Shown here: in pieces, positions 50,427 through 57,904 of the stretch
Layout of the letters: every line of letters begins with the position of its first letter
Position numbering within the stretch: the first letter of the stretch is position 1
From: SKVL01 sp964559575
GTDB lineage: Bacteria; Patescibacteriota; Minisyncoccia; Phycocordibacterales; CSBR16-193
Length of the DNA: 64,000 nucleotides
Direction: 5' to 3'
NCBI GenBank assembly: GCA_964559575.1
Contig: CAZLGQ010000001.1
Coordinates: forward strand, 7,473-71,472
Made by a program: the position numbers and the translations under genes
Notes under the pieces: model-generated
The model's input: only the letters and a program-made list of their open reading frames with translations
Databases searched by the model: none
Told to the model about the DNA's origin: nothing

Positions 50427-52088
50427 TTAAATATCTTTAACCATATAAGTTCCTTCTAAATTGTAACCTAATTTGTTTTTGTAATATTCTCTAACTCCAA
50501 CTCCTGAAATAACAGCCATCTTTTTATAACCAGCTTTTTTAGCAATACTCTCAGCTTCATTCATAAGACGTATTCCTAATCCCATATGTTGACTTTGGTC
50601 ACCTCTCTCTTTAATTCCCACCAACTGACCATAGGTATGAAGTTCACGAATAATAGAAGCTCCTTTTAGAACCTCCAAATTTCCTGAAAAATTATCAGTA
50701 ATATTTTTATTTGGTAATCTTAATCTACAAAAAGCCGCACATTTATTTTTAGTTTTATGTTCAAAACTTAAAAAAATCTCTTTACCGGTTAAAGTTTTAT
50801 ACTCTAAACATCTTAACTCATAATCATTAAGAAGTATCTTTTCATTTCTTATTTCACGACAACGTATACACTCACAGTGCCAACTGTTCTTTTTTTGATC
50901 CTGTTCAATAAACTGCCTAAGATTAGATATCTTACTACCAGCTACAATATATTCTGTAGGAATATCTCTAATTACCCTTATAATACGTACATACTTTGGT
51001 ACCTTTTTTTTAACATTACGTAAAACATAAATCAGATCATCATCATTATAGGGTATAAAATCTCCTTTTTTCCAAATTAAATATAAAGGACTGTTTTTTA
51101 AAACTACACAAGGATATATTTTTAACATATCTGGTTGATACTCCTTACCATTAAAAAGGTCACTAAACATCTTAATATCCATTTCCGGTGTACTAAGAGG
51201 TAAATTAGGCATCATATGATAAACCACCTTAAAACCGGCATTTTTCATAAGTTCAGTTACTTCAATTACATTTTTTATATCAATATTACGCCTGTTGTAA
51301 GTTAAGACCTTTTCATTGAGGTGTTGAACACCTATTTCTATTTTAGTTACTCCTAGCCAACGTAACCGATTAATTTCTTCTTCATTAATAAAATCCGGTC
51401 TAGTTTCTATAGATAAACCAATGATCCTAGAATCTGCTGTTTCGTTTTCCACTTGTAATTCTTCCAAGGTTTTTTTTCTATTTTTACCTTTATTTTCTTT
51501 TCCAAATTCATTTGCCGCTCTAAATATTTCAGAAATAAACTCTTCCTGATAATCTTTATCATAAAAACTCCAAGTTCCACCTATAACAATAACTTCTAAT
51601 TTATCTATCGGATGACCGTTAGCTACCAACGCTCTCATTCTATTTTTTACCTGAGTATATGGACTAAAGTTATTTGCCAAAGCCCTAGCTGCGGCCGGTT
51701 CCTTAGATAAATAACTCTTGGGCATTTTCTTTTCATCCGGACAGTAAATACATTCTCCCGGACACTGATAAGGTTTTGTAAGAAGTGAAACAACTGCCAC
51801 TCCGGAATTACTTCTAACTTTCATCTTTCTTAATACCTGTTCAACCTCTTTGAGTGGTTTTTGTTCTCCTTTTTCTACCAAACTCTTGTAAAAAGCAAGA
51901 ATCTCTGCATTTGTAGGCATTCTATTTTCACTAATAGCTTTCTGTCCCACATGCTCCAAATCAGGTCCGTAATCCTTAGCACACTGTTTTCTAATAACAA
52001 GAAAATCCTTCCGGTGTTTTTTATCACTCATTATTAAACATTTAAGTTTTTCTAATTTTTCTTCTGTTGTAATATCATTAAATAACAT
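50427..52088 (-). CDS. elp3: Elp3-like radical SAM/acetyltransferase for tRNA wobble uridine
   Basis: 553 aa, full Elp3 architecture. The radical SAM cluster motif is CPGECIYC (C109, C113, C116), followed by EVIVIGGTWS, IGLSIETRPDFI and GVTKIEIGVQHL. A zinc-type Cys/His set is in WHCECIRCREI. The C-terminal GNAT domain has QSQHMGLGIRLM and REYYKNKLGY. Elp3 adds the carboxymethyl group to U34 of tRNA from acetyl-CoA. Single-subunit Elp3 occurs in archaea and some bacteria. It is divergent from a Trm9-like methyltransferase gene across 40 bases. Confidence 0.94.
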   Translation of the reverse strand: MLFNDITTEEKLEKLKCLIMSDKKHRKDFLVIRKQCAKDYGPDLEHVGQKAISENRMPTNAEILAFYKSLVEKGEQKPLKEVEQVLRKMKVRSNSGVAVVSLLTKPYQCPGECIYCPDEKKMPKSYLSKEPAAARALANNFSPYTQVKNRMRALVANGHPIDKLEVIVIGGTWSFYDKDYQEEFISEIFRAANEFGKENKGKNRKKTLEELQVENETADSRIIGLSIETRPDFINEEEINRLRWLGVTKIEIGVQHLNEKVLTYNRRNIDIKNVIEVTELMKNAGFKVVYHMMPNLPLSTPEMDIKMFSDLFNGKEYQPDMLKIYPCVVLKNSPLYLIWKKGDFIPYNDDDLIYVLRNVKKKVPKYVRIIRVIRDIPTEYIVAGSKISNLRQFIEQDQKKNSWHCECIRCREIRNEKILLNDYELRCLEYKTLTGKEIFLSFEHKTKNKCAAFCRLRLPNKNITDNFSGNLEVLKGASIIRELHTYGQLVGIKERGDQSQHMGLGIRLMNEAESIAKKAGYKKMAVISGVGVREYYKNKLGYNLEGTYMVKDI

Positions 52089-52128
52089 AGTTAAAACAGT
52101 ATTTAGAATTCTATGATAGTATGATTAT

Positions 52129-52827
52129 GTGAAAAAAGAAACCTCTCAAAAACTTCTTAAATTATCACAAAAAGAATACGATCAATATGCATCGGAATTT
52201 TCTACTTCACGTAAATTTTTTTGGTCTGAACTGGAATTTATTAAAAAGTACGTTAAAAAAAATGACAAAGTACTTGATATTGGTTGTGGTAATGGTCGTC
52301 TTTCCGACATATTAATAGATAAAAACATCCAATATACCGGAATAGACTTTTCGAAAGAATTAATTAATATTGCTAAAAAAGAAAGAAAAAATAACGGTAA
52401 CTTCATCCAAGCTAATGCTTTATCACTTCCTTTTAAAGATAACTCTTTTGATGTGATATTTTCCATAGCCGTACTTCATCATATACCATCAAAAGAAAAC
52501 CGTTTACTTTTTATCTCAGAAGTAAATCGAGTATTGAAACCCGAAGGAATTTTTATAGTCACTACCTGGAATACTCTAAACTGGAAATTTGCTAAAAAAC
52601 ATTTAATATATTTTTTAAAAAAAATATTCGGTTACTCAAAACTAGATTTTGGTGACATAATTCTTACTTTTGGAAAAAACAAAAGAAAACGTTACATACA
52701 TTCATTAACCAAAAAAGAACTTAAAAAAATAATTACAAAAAACAATTTTGTTGACATCTCTATTAAAAAAATAAAGAGAAAAAGCGGGCATTCTAATTTT
52801 ATCTCAATTTCAAAAAAAACCCACTAA
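52129..52827 (+). CDS. SAM-dependent methyltransferase, Trm9/ALKBH8-like
   Basis: 232 aa, GTG start with a TATGAT box 11 bases upstream; no ATG fits. Class I fold: VLDIGCGNGRLSD (48-60), GIDFSKELINIA, ANALSLPFKDNSFDVIFS, then IAVLHHIPSKENR and EVNRVLKPEGIFIVTTWN. The N-terminal EYDQYASEFSTSRKFFW and the SIAVLHH plus TTWN pieces resemble Trm9 and the ALKBH8 methyltransferase, which convert cm5U34 into mcm5U34, the step after Elp3. Divergence from elp3 with shared promoter space supports this. A generic methyltransferase of the UbiE type remains possible. Confidence 0.8.
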   Translation: MKKETSQKLLKLSQKEYDQYASEFSTSRKFFWSELEFIKKYVKKNDKVLDIGCGNGRLSDILIDKNIQYTGIDFSKELINIAKKERKNNGNFIQANALSLPFKDNSFDVIFSIAVLHHIPSKENRLLFISEVNRVLKPEGIFIVTTWNTLNWKFAKKHLIYFLKKIFGYSKLDFGDIILTFGKNKRKRYIHSLTKKELKKIITKNNFVDISIKKIKRKSGHSNFISISKKTH

Positions 52828-52979
52828 TAAAACTTAAATTTGCTAATATTTAAATCTTATTAACAATAAGAAAATAGATTTAATTTTTAAAAAGAACCAT
52901 AATAGTTATCAACAAACTATATTTTGCTTACTTTAAAAGTTAAATATAAAATAAAGTACTTATTACTCTAAAAAATAAT

Positions 52980-53300
52980 ATGAGCAAAAAATTTACCAAA
53001 GAAGAAAAAGAAAAAATAGAAGAGGAAGAACGTCTCCGTTTTGAAACCCGTTCAAAATTAGAGGAATCAAAGTCAGATAATGAATTCTCCTTTTTAACCA
53101 CGTTACTTTTATGTTTATTTTTAGGTCCATTGGGTGCACATCGTTTTTATGTTGGTAAAACCATAACCGGTACTACCATTATGGTTTTAAGTCTTACTTT
53201 TTTTGGACTACTGGTCTCTATTCCTTGGACCTTATTAGATCTTATCTTGATAATCTCTCAAAGATTTTCTGATCACAAAGGAAGATTTGTTAAAAGATAA
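52980..53300 (+). CDS. TM2 domain membrane protein
   Basis: 106 aa. Residues 1-35 are charged and helical (KEEKEKIEEEERLRFETRSK). The TM2 domain follows at about 37-95: two membrane helices with the characteristic LGPLGAHRFYVGKTITG loop and a D in WTLLDLILI. The function of bacterial TM2 proteins is unknown. Single plus-strand gene. Confidence 0.9.
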   Translation: MSKKFTKEEKEKIEEEERLRFETRSKLEESKSDNEFSFLTTLLLCLFLGPLGAHRFYVGKTITGTTIMVLSLTFFGLLVSIPWTLLDLILIISQRFSDHKGRFVKR

Positions 53301-53339
53301 AAACATTTCTTAAATTTTAAGATCTGGTATTTTAATACA

Positions 53340-53711
53340 TTAATCCAAACTATAATTTGGATTAATTCTAATGGCATAGATACCATGTTTTTTTATTCTT
53401 TTTTCATATTCATTATTCTCAATACTATGATAACTTTTTATACCACCTTCTATATCTAAACCGCTGGATAAAACATTTTCAACACCTTCATTTTCTAACA
53501 TCACTCTAACATCAGGATATTTAATAACCGAATCTACTAAACAGTTCATTTTCTTACCTGTAACTGTATTAATAAAAGTTATCACATCTCCATGTTTCAT
53601 CTTTTGATATCTATCATCATTTTTATCTTTAGGCGTTCGACCTTCTATCTTTTTAGTACCAATTTTAATGGCTTGAAACGGTCGATCGTTTAATTTAAGT
53701 TCGTAATTCAT
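53340..53711 (-). CDS. ASCH domain protein
   Basis: 123 aa. The ASCH pattern is present: LNDRPFQAIKIGTKKIEGRT (ligand-binding Lys, Glu and Arg), MKHGDVITFINTVTGKKMNCLV, and HGIYAIRI at the end. The fold is PUA-like and often binds RNA or modified nucleosides; some small members are ribonucleases or amidohydrolases. The substrate is unknown. Confidence 0.87.
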   Translation of the reverse strand: MNYELKLNDRPFQAIKIGTKKIEGRTPKDKNDDRYQKMKHGDVITFINTVTGKKMNCLVDSVIKYPDVRVMLENEGVENVLSSGLDIEGGIKSYHSIENNEYEKRIKKHGIYAIRINPNYSLD

Positions 53712-53766
53712 TTTAAATTAATTATTAAAAATTTAGAGTAATTAACTTGGGTTGTTTTTAAATACA

Positions 53767-53793
53767 TAACTGTTATTATATTAATAACAGTTA
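53767..53793. repeat. Perfect palindrome between ASCH and serpin genes
   Basis: TAACTGTTATTA (53767-53778) and TAATAACAGTTA (53782-53793) around a 3-base centre. It lies in the gap between two divergent genes, a place suited to an operator. No T-run suggests a terminator. Confidence 0.7.
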
Positions 53794-53826
53794 ATCTAGT
53801 AAAATTTTAAAAAATAAAATTTATAT

Positions 53827-55059
53827 ATGAAAAAAAATACTATTATTTTGATCATTTTAGTGATGATAATTATTTTATTATCTTTTTTCATTACCAATCA
53901 CCTAGAAGACTCTACTAAAGAACCGGTTGAATTAAAAGATCCTGAAGAATTAAAAGAACTTTCTTACTCAGCTAAAGATTTCTCTTTCGATATTTTTTCC
54001 AGCTTAGCTGAAAACGAAGAAAATATCTTCATCTCCCCATACAGTATTCACACTGCTCTAACAATGGCCTACCGAGGTGCCGGATCAGAAACCGCCGAGG
54101 AAATGGCCGAGGTTTTGGGACTTAGCAATATGCAACTCAAAGCTCTGATGGATAGCTCTTTGGGCTTAAAGCAGTACCTGGAACACTTCTCGGAGCAAAA
54201 CGAAGTAGCTATAGCCAACGCTTTATTTTTAAGAAACGACATCCCTTTCCGTAACTCTTACAAAACTGACGCTAAAAAATACTTTGAAGGCGAGATCGAT
54301 TCTTTACCGGATGCCGGTGAACCGGTAAATGATTGGGTTTTTAAAAATACTCAAGAAAAAATAGATCAGATCATTGATCCCGGACCTATAGACCCGAATG
54401 TTATTGCCTATTTAGTTAATGCCATCTACTTTAAAGGCATTTGGGCTGAAGAGTTCGATCAAGATCTAACTGAAAATAGACCATTTTACGGTACCGGTGG
54501 TGAAGTAGAAATTGAAATGATGGAAAACGAATCAGACTATCGGTTTGCAGTCTCTGAAAACTTGAAATCACTAACCATAAAATACCAAGACGGTGACTAT
54601 CTAATGCACGTCTTTATGCCTACCGACGAACAACCTCTCTCTGAACTCTATCAAAATTTAGACAGAGAAACCTTTGAATCAATGAAACCCACTAACCAAG
54701 AAAATATAACTTTGCGGTTCCCTAAATTTACTCTAGAAGATGAGCTGGGACTGGTAGAGACCTTGGAAGCAATGGGTATAAAAACCGCTTTTAACGAGAA
54801 CCTAGCAGACTTTTCCGAAATGGTCGACCTGGAAGAACTTGGATTTAACGTCTTCATCTCCGATGTACTTCATGCTTCATTCATAGAAGTAGACGAAAAG
54901 GGTACCGAAGTGGCTGCCGCCACCGCGGTTGAAATGAAAATGGAATCAGCACCAATGCCAGGTTCGGTAGTAGAATTTAATAAACCATTCCTTTTTATAA
55001 TAGAAGAACCGAAAACCGAAACCATTCTTTTTATGGGACATTTGGTTGATCCTAATTAA
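53827..55059 (+). CDS. Serpin (serine protease inhibitor), membrane-anchored or secreted
   Basis: 410 aa. An N-terminal hydrophobic segment (about 5-23) is an anchor or signal. The serpin fold covers about 48-408: NIFISPYSIHTALTMAYRGA, YLVNAIYFKGIWAEEF, and the C-terminal FNKPFLFIIEE plus ILFMGHLVDP. The hinge GTEVAAATAV has the small residues required for loop insertion, so it should be inhibitory. Counting from the hinge puts Glu-Ser at P1-P1'. A TAAAAT box lies 6 bases before the ATG. It is G+C-richer than the local average. Bacterial serpins are sporadic; acquisition by transfer is likely. Confidence 0.93.
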   Translation: MKKNTIILIILVMIIILLSFFITNHLEDSTKEPVELKDPEELKELSYSAKDFSFDIFSSLAENEENIFISPYSIHTALTMAYRGAGSETAEEMAEVLGLSNMQLKALMDSSLGLKQYLEHFSEQNEVAIANALFLRNDIPFRNSYKTDAKKYFEGEIDSLPDAGEPVNDWVFKNTQEKIDQIIDPGPIDPNVIAYLVNAIYFKGIWAEEFDQDLTENRPFYGTGGEVEIEMMENESDYRFAVSENLKSLTIKYQDGDYLMHVFMPTDEQPLSELYQNLDRETFESMKPTNQENITLRFPKFTLEDELGLVETLEAMGIKTAFNENLADFSEMVDLEELGFNVFISDVLHASFIEVDEKGTEVAAATAVEMKMESAPMPGSVVEFNKPFLFIIEEPKTETILFMGHLVDPN

Positions 55060-55080
55060 AGTTATTCTAAAAATAACTTT
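55058..55080 (+). terminator. Weak hairpin after the serpin gene
   Basis: AAAGTTATT (55058-55066) pairs with AATAACTTT (55072-55080), overlapping the stop codon. Only a short T tail follows within the stem, so its strength is doubtful. The rest of 55081-55300 shows no gene. Confidence 0.45.
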
Positions 55081-55300
55081 ACTCTAGAAATTCTTCAGCT
55101 TTATTAAAAAGATAACCGATTCTACTTTGGTGTGTTTTTAATCCCTCACCTCACAGCTTATAGAACAGGACTCTATAAACTCCATTTCTAAAAATATTTC
55201 ACAAATACTAATCTCCACTACATCTACCTATGACTTTTTAACAACTTTACTGTTATTATCTTTTTTTGAGACAAAATCTAATTAAACATCAACAGATCCA

Positions 55301-55960
55301 TTACGGACATAACTTATCTGCCGGCTGCCAAAACTCCTGATCCGGACGTCTACAAAAATTTCTTTCACCAACCCAAACCAATATCCAATTATCATTTTCT
55401 GAAACTATAAAATCATATCTCTTTTCATTACCGCCTATTGAATCATCTGGAAAATTCATTGAACGAATATAGACAGAAATACCTTCTTTTGCAGACTCTG
55501 CATCGGGGTGATCTTTAATTGGATACTCAACTACCACATCTTCACTTAATAAATGTAGCGATACAAAATACTGAAACATCGTCTCAGAATATGCATCAAG
55601 TTCACTTTGAGGAGGCACTTGATCTTCCAATATACTTTTTACAAAATCTATAGGACTTTCTCCTTGATGAATTTCAGTATCCAACTCCACAAGTCTAGTT
55701 TCTTCTCCAACCTCTATCTCGTATGGAAGTTGAGCATACTTTTCACGAGATTTTTTCTCTATAGATTCACGATCTAACACTACCCCACGATCTCTTACTG
55801 TTATTTCATAAGGTAATCTATTAAGTTCCTCTTTTACTACGGTTAAATCAAAATCATTATCTAAATCAGCATGATCTTTTGAAACACCAATTCCAAAAAT
55901 TCCAATAATAACCAATACTATTAACACAATAAATGTTCCTATAATAATTTTAGTATTCAT
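55301..55960 (-). CDS. Membrane-anchored protein; paralogue of the 42148-42777 product
   Basis: 219 aa. N-terminal membrane helix at about 5-26, then an acidic outside domain. Shared with its paralogue: two RLPYEI/QLPYEI-type repeats, GESPIDFVKSILEDQVPP, MNFPDDSIGGNEKRYDFIVSE (in the paralogue MGFPDKNIGGKENRFDFIKTE), WILVWVGERNFCRRPDQEFW and the final QPADKLCP. The conserved Cys pair and Trp-rich ending suggest a compact, disulfide-held C-terminal module. Function unknown. The acidic versus basic character of the two copies suggests they have diverged or interact. Confidence 0.82.
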   Translation of the reverse strand: MNTKIIIGTFIVLIVLVIIGIFGIGVSKDHADLDNDFDLTVVKEELNRLPYEITVRDRGVVLDRESIEKKSREKYAQLPYEIEVGEETRLVELDTEIHQGESPIDFVKSILEDQVPPQSELDAYSETMFQYFVSLHLLSEDVVVEYPIKDHPDAESAKEGISVYIRSMNFPDDSIGGNEKRYDFIVSENDNWILVWVGERNFCRRPDQEFWQPADKLCP

Positions 55961-56063
55961 ATCATAAATATATTTACTTAATAATTGATAAAAAAGATAT
56001 TTTATTACCTTTTTATTAAAAACCTAAAAGAAACTATTATGTAATACCCTAATTATAATAAAT

Positions 56064-56624
56064 TTATTTTAATTTTCTCATTTTTTCTAAAAGATACTCA
56101 TACTCTTTTATTAAAGGATGTTCCCAAGTTTCTTTAAGCATTTTCAAAACTTCATCTTCAAACCAAATTTTATCTTTCTTACCACGATTAAATATCTTCC
56201 ATATTTCCGCCCCCTCCTTATTATATGAAACTAATAAACTTTCAAGGTTATGGATCTTATCTGCAACACAAACCGCCTTAGCTTCTATTGAACCATTACG
56301 TACTGTTTTAACATATTTATTTTTCTTCTCTTTCCAAGATAAAGAATCATCATTAGAAACAGACCTAACAATATTTACAACCTCGGAATTCAGTTCTTTT
56401 TCCAAATCTTCTTCCGGAAAATCTGTATCTTCCAAAACATCATGTACCAAAGCTGCTGCAATTGTATTATCGGAAAAATCAAACCTAACCAATTTAAAAG
56501 CAACCATAAAAGGATGTACAATATAAGGTGAATTGTCTCCTTTCCTTTTATGATCCCTATGAGCAATTACAGCTATTCTTGCTGCTTTTTCTATAACTTC
56601 ACTTTCATATAAATCTGCAAGCAT
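56064..56624 (-). CDS. HD-domain hydrolase (SpoT/MESH1-like)
   Basis: 186 aa. The HD motif set of (p)ppGpp hydrolases is visible: AHRDHKRKGDNSPYIVHP (first His, near residue 23-40), ALVHDVLEDTDFP (HD plus ED) and KAVCVADKIHNLESL (final Asp). No synthetase, TGS or ACT domain, so it is a small stand-alone hydrolase like MESH1. It may degrade ppGpp or another nucleotide such as NADPH. The start is the ATG at 56624, as a TATAAT box lies 6 bases upstream; the in-frame ATG at 56657 lies before that box. Confidence 0.88.
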   Translation of the reverse strand: MLADLYESEVIEKAARIAVIAHRDHKRKGDNSPYIVHPFMVAFKLVRFDFSDNTIAAALVHDVLEDTDFPEEDLEKELNSEVVNIVRSVSNDDSLSWKEKKNKYVKTVRNGSIEAKAVCVADKIHNLESLLVSYNKEGAEIWKIFNRGKKDKIWFEDEVLKMLKETWEHPLIKEYEYLLEKMRKLK

Positions 56625-56630
56625 TTTTTT

Positions 56631-56636
56631 ATTATA
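56631..56636 (-). promoter_or_regulatory. -10 box (TATAAT) for leaderless HD hydrolase gene
   Basis: A perfect TATAAT on the minus strand ends 6 bases before the ATG at 56624. It lies inside the longer reading frame and therefore argues for the shorter protein. Confidence 0.65.
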
Positions 56637-56743
56637 ACAAATTTTAAATATTTTCATTAAAAATCAAAAGTTTTTTAATACCAACAAAAAACTTTATATT
56701 TTAACCTAAAATATAGATGATATTCCAAATAATTTTTATAAAT

Positions 56744-56777
56744 AAAAAAACCCGGCATCCATAACAGAACACCGGGC
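56744..56777 (-). terminator. Rho-independent terminator of the 103 aa gene
   Basis: CCCGG (56751-56755) pairs with CCGGG (56772-56776). On the minus strand seven T bases follow. It ends unit E. Confidence 0.85.
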
Positions 56778-56783
56778 AGAAGA

Positions 56784-57095
56784 TCACGTTACAACTTGAG
56801 ATTGGTAAAGTAGGTCTATCACCTCTTGCGGATCGAAAAATTCGGTTTCCATTACTACGTAAAAACCATCAACCCATGATGATTTCCAGTAGCTTCCCAG
56901 AGATAATCGAATATCTTTCTCAATAGCGAAAGACTCTAATAAGATCGGAAACCTTATTCTGACTTGATTCGTTGTACAATCGAAGTTAAAGACATCAATC
57001 GGAACCTGCCACCGGTTAGGTATTTGGACCGACCAATGTTCTGATAGAGAAACAGACCCCTTACTAACTCCGACTGCCAGTAACTTTGCCTCCAT
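56784..57095 (-). CDS. Small protein of unknown function
   Basis: 103 aa, beta-rich looking, no signal peptide or membrane segment. Segments such as HWSVQIPNRWQVPIDVFNFD and SYWKSSWVDGFYVVMETEFF carry many Trp and Phe. No domain recognised. AGGAG precedes the ATG, and a near-perfect sigma70 promoter and an intrinsic terminator frame it (unit E). Higher G+C than its neighbours. The 71 aa frame that overlaps it (56954-57169) is rejected. Confidence 0.72.
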   Translation of the reverse strand: MEAKLLAVGVSKGSVSLSEHWSVQIPNRWQVPIDVFNFDCTTNQVRIRFPILLESFAIEKDIRLSLGSYWKSSWVDGFYVVMETEFFDPQEVIDLLYQSQVVT

Positions 57096-57177
57096 TTTAA
57101 TTTTTTCTCCTTTTGTTGTTGTGATCTCTTTAGATTACCGAAAAAATATTTCTCGGCTATTTTGTGCATCTCTTTAA

Positions 57178-57206
57178 AATATATATGAATATGATTTTTA
57201 TGTCAA
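57178..57206 (-). promoter_or_regulatory. Near-consensus sigma70 promoter of the 103 aa gene
   Basis: TTGACA (57201-57206) and TATATT (57178-57183) on the minus strand with exactly 17 bases between. This is the best promoter match in the window. A leader of about 75 bases follows. Confidence 0.8.
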
Positions 57207-57220
57207 AAAAAGTTAAATTA

Positions 57221-57904
57221 CTAATCAATAGCCAAAACAGTTCCATCATCAATCTTAATTATCCGATCAGCATAACTAAGTTGATTTTTTTCATGAGTAG
57301 CTAAAACAATAGTGATCCCTCTTTGATTCATCTCTGATATCAGCTCAATTATCTCTTCAGATCGCTTAGAATCAAGATTAGCGGTCGGTTCATCAGCAAA
57401 AAGAATTTTGGGCTGATTAGCTACTGCACGAGCAATAGAAACCCTTTGACTTTCACCTCCGGAAAGCTGAGAAGGTAAGTTATTTAACTGTTTATCTAAC
57501 CCGATCTGAGTCAAGATATCTATTGATTCAGTTTTTATCTTACTCCAATCTGATCTTCTTTCCATGAGTGGTAACATAACATTTTCCAAAGCAGTTAACT
57601 CTGGTAATAACGCATAACTTTGAAAAACAAAACCAAAATTATTCAATCGGCACTTAGCATCTTTTTTATCAGAAAAAGCCCCGGTATCACAGTTTTGAAA
57701 AACCACTCTACCTTCAGTCGGTCGATCCAATAAACTGAGAATATAAAGTAAAGTACTTTTACCTGAACCTGAAGGACCGGTTATGGCCAAAAACTCACCT
57801 TCTTTAATTTGCAAGTTAACCTGCTTTAAAACCGATGTCTCCTTGGAACCATTAGTATAAATTTTAGATATATTTTCAGCTGTTAAAATTATTTTTTTAC
57901 TCAT
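57221..57904 (-). CDS. ABC transporter ATP-binding protein (MacB/LolD type)
   Basis: 227 aa. Walker A is GPSGSGKSTL (near residue 42), the Q-loop is FQSYALLPELTALENV, the ABC signature is LSGGESQRV, and Walker B is KILFADEPTANLD, with the switch His in LATHE. This subgroup pairs with FtsX-like permeases. Its start overlaps the permease stop by 4 bases (ATGA), so the two are translated together. Confidence 0.95.
   Translation of the reverse strand: MSKKIILTAENISKIYTNGSKETSVLKQVNLQIKEGEFLAITGPSGSGKSTLLYILSLLDRPTEGRVVFQNCDTGAFSDKKDAKCRLNNFGFVFQSYALLPELTALENVMLPLMERRSDWSKIKTESIDILTQIGLDKQLNNLPSQLSGGESQRVSIARAVANQPKILFADEPTANLDSKRSEEIIELISEMNQRGITIVLATHEKNQLSYADRIIKIDDGTVLAID

Noticed and set aside
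56954..57169. 71 aa minus-strand ORF overlapping the 103 aa gene
   Set aside because: The promoter and AGGAG site serve the 103 aa frame, and the 71 aa frame has no ribosome binding site or recognisable content.
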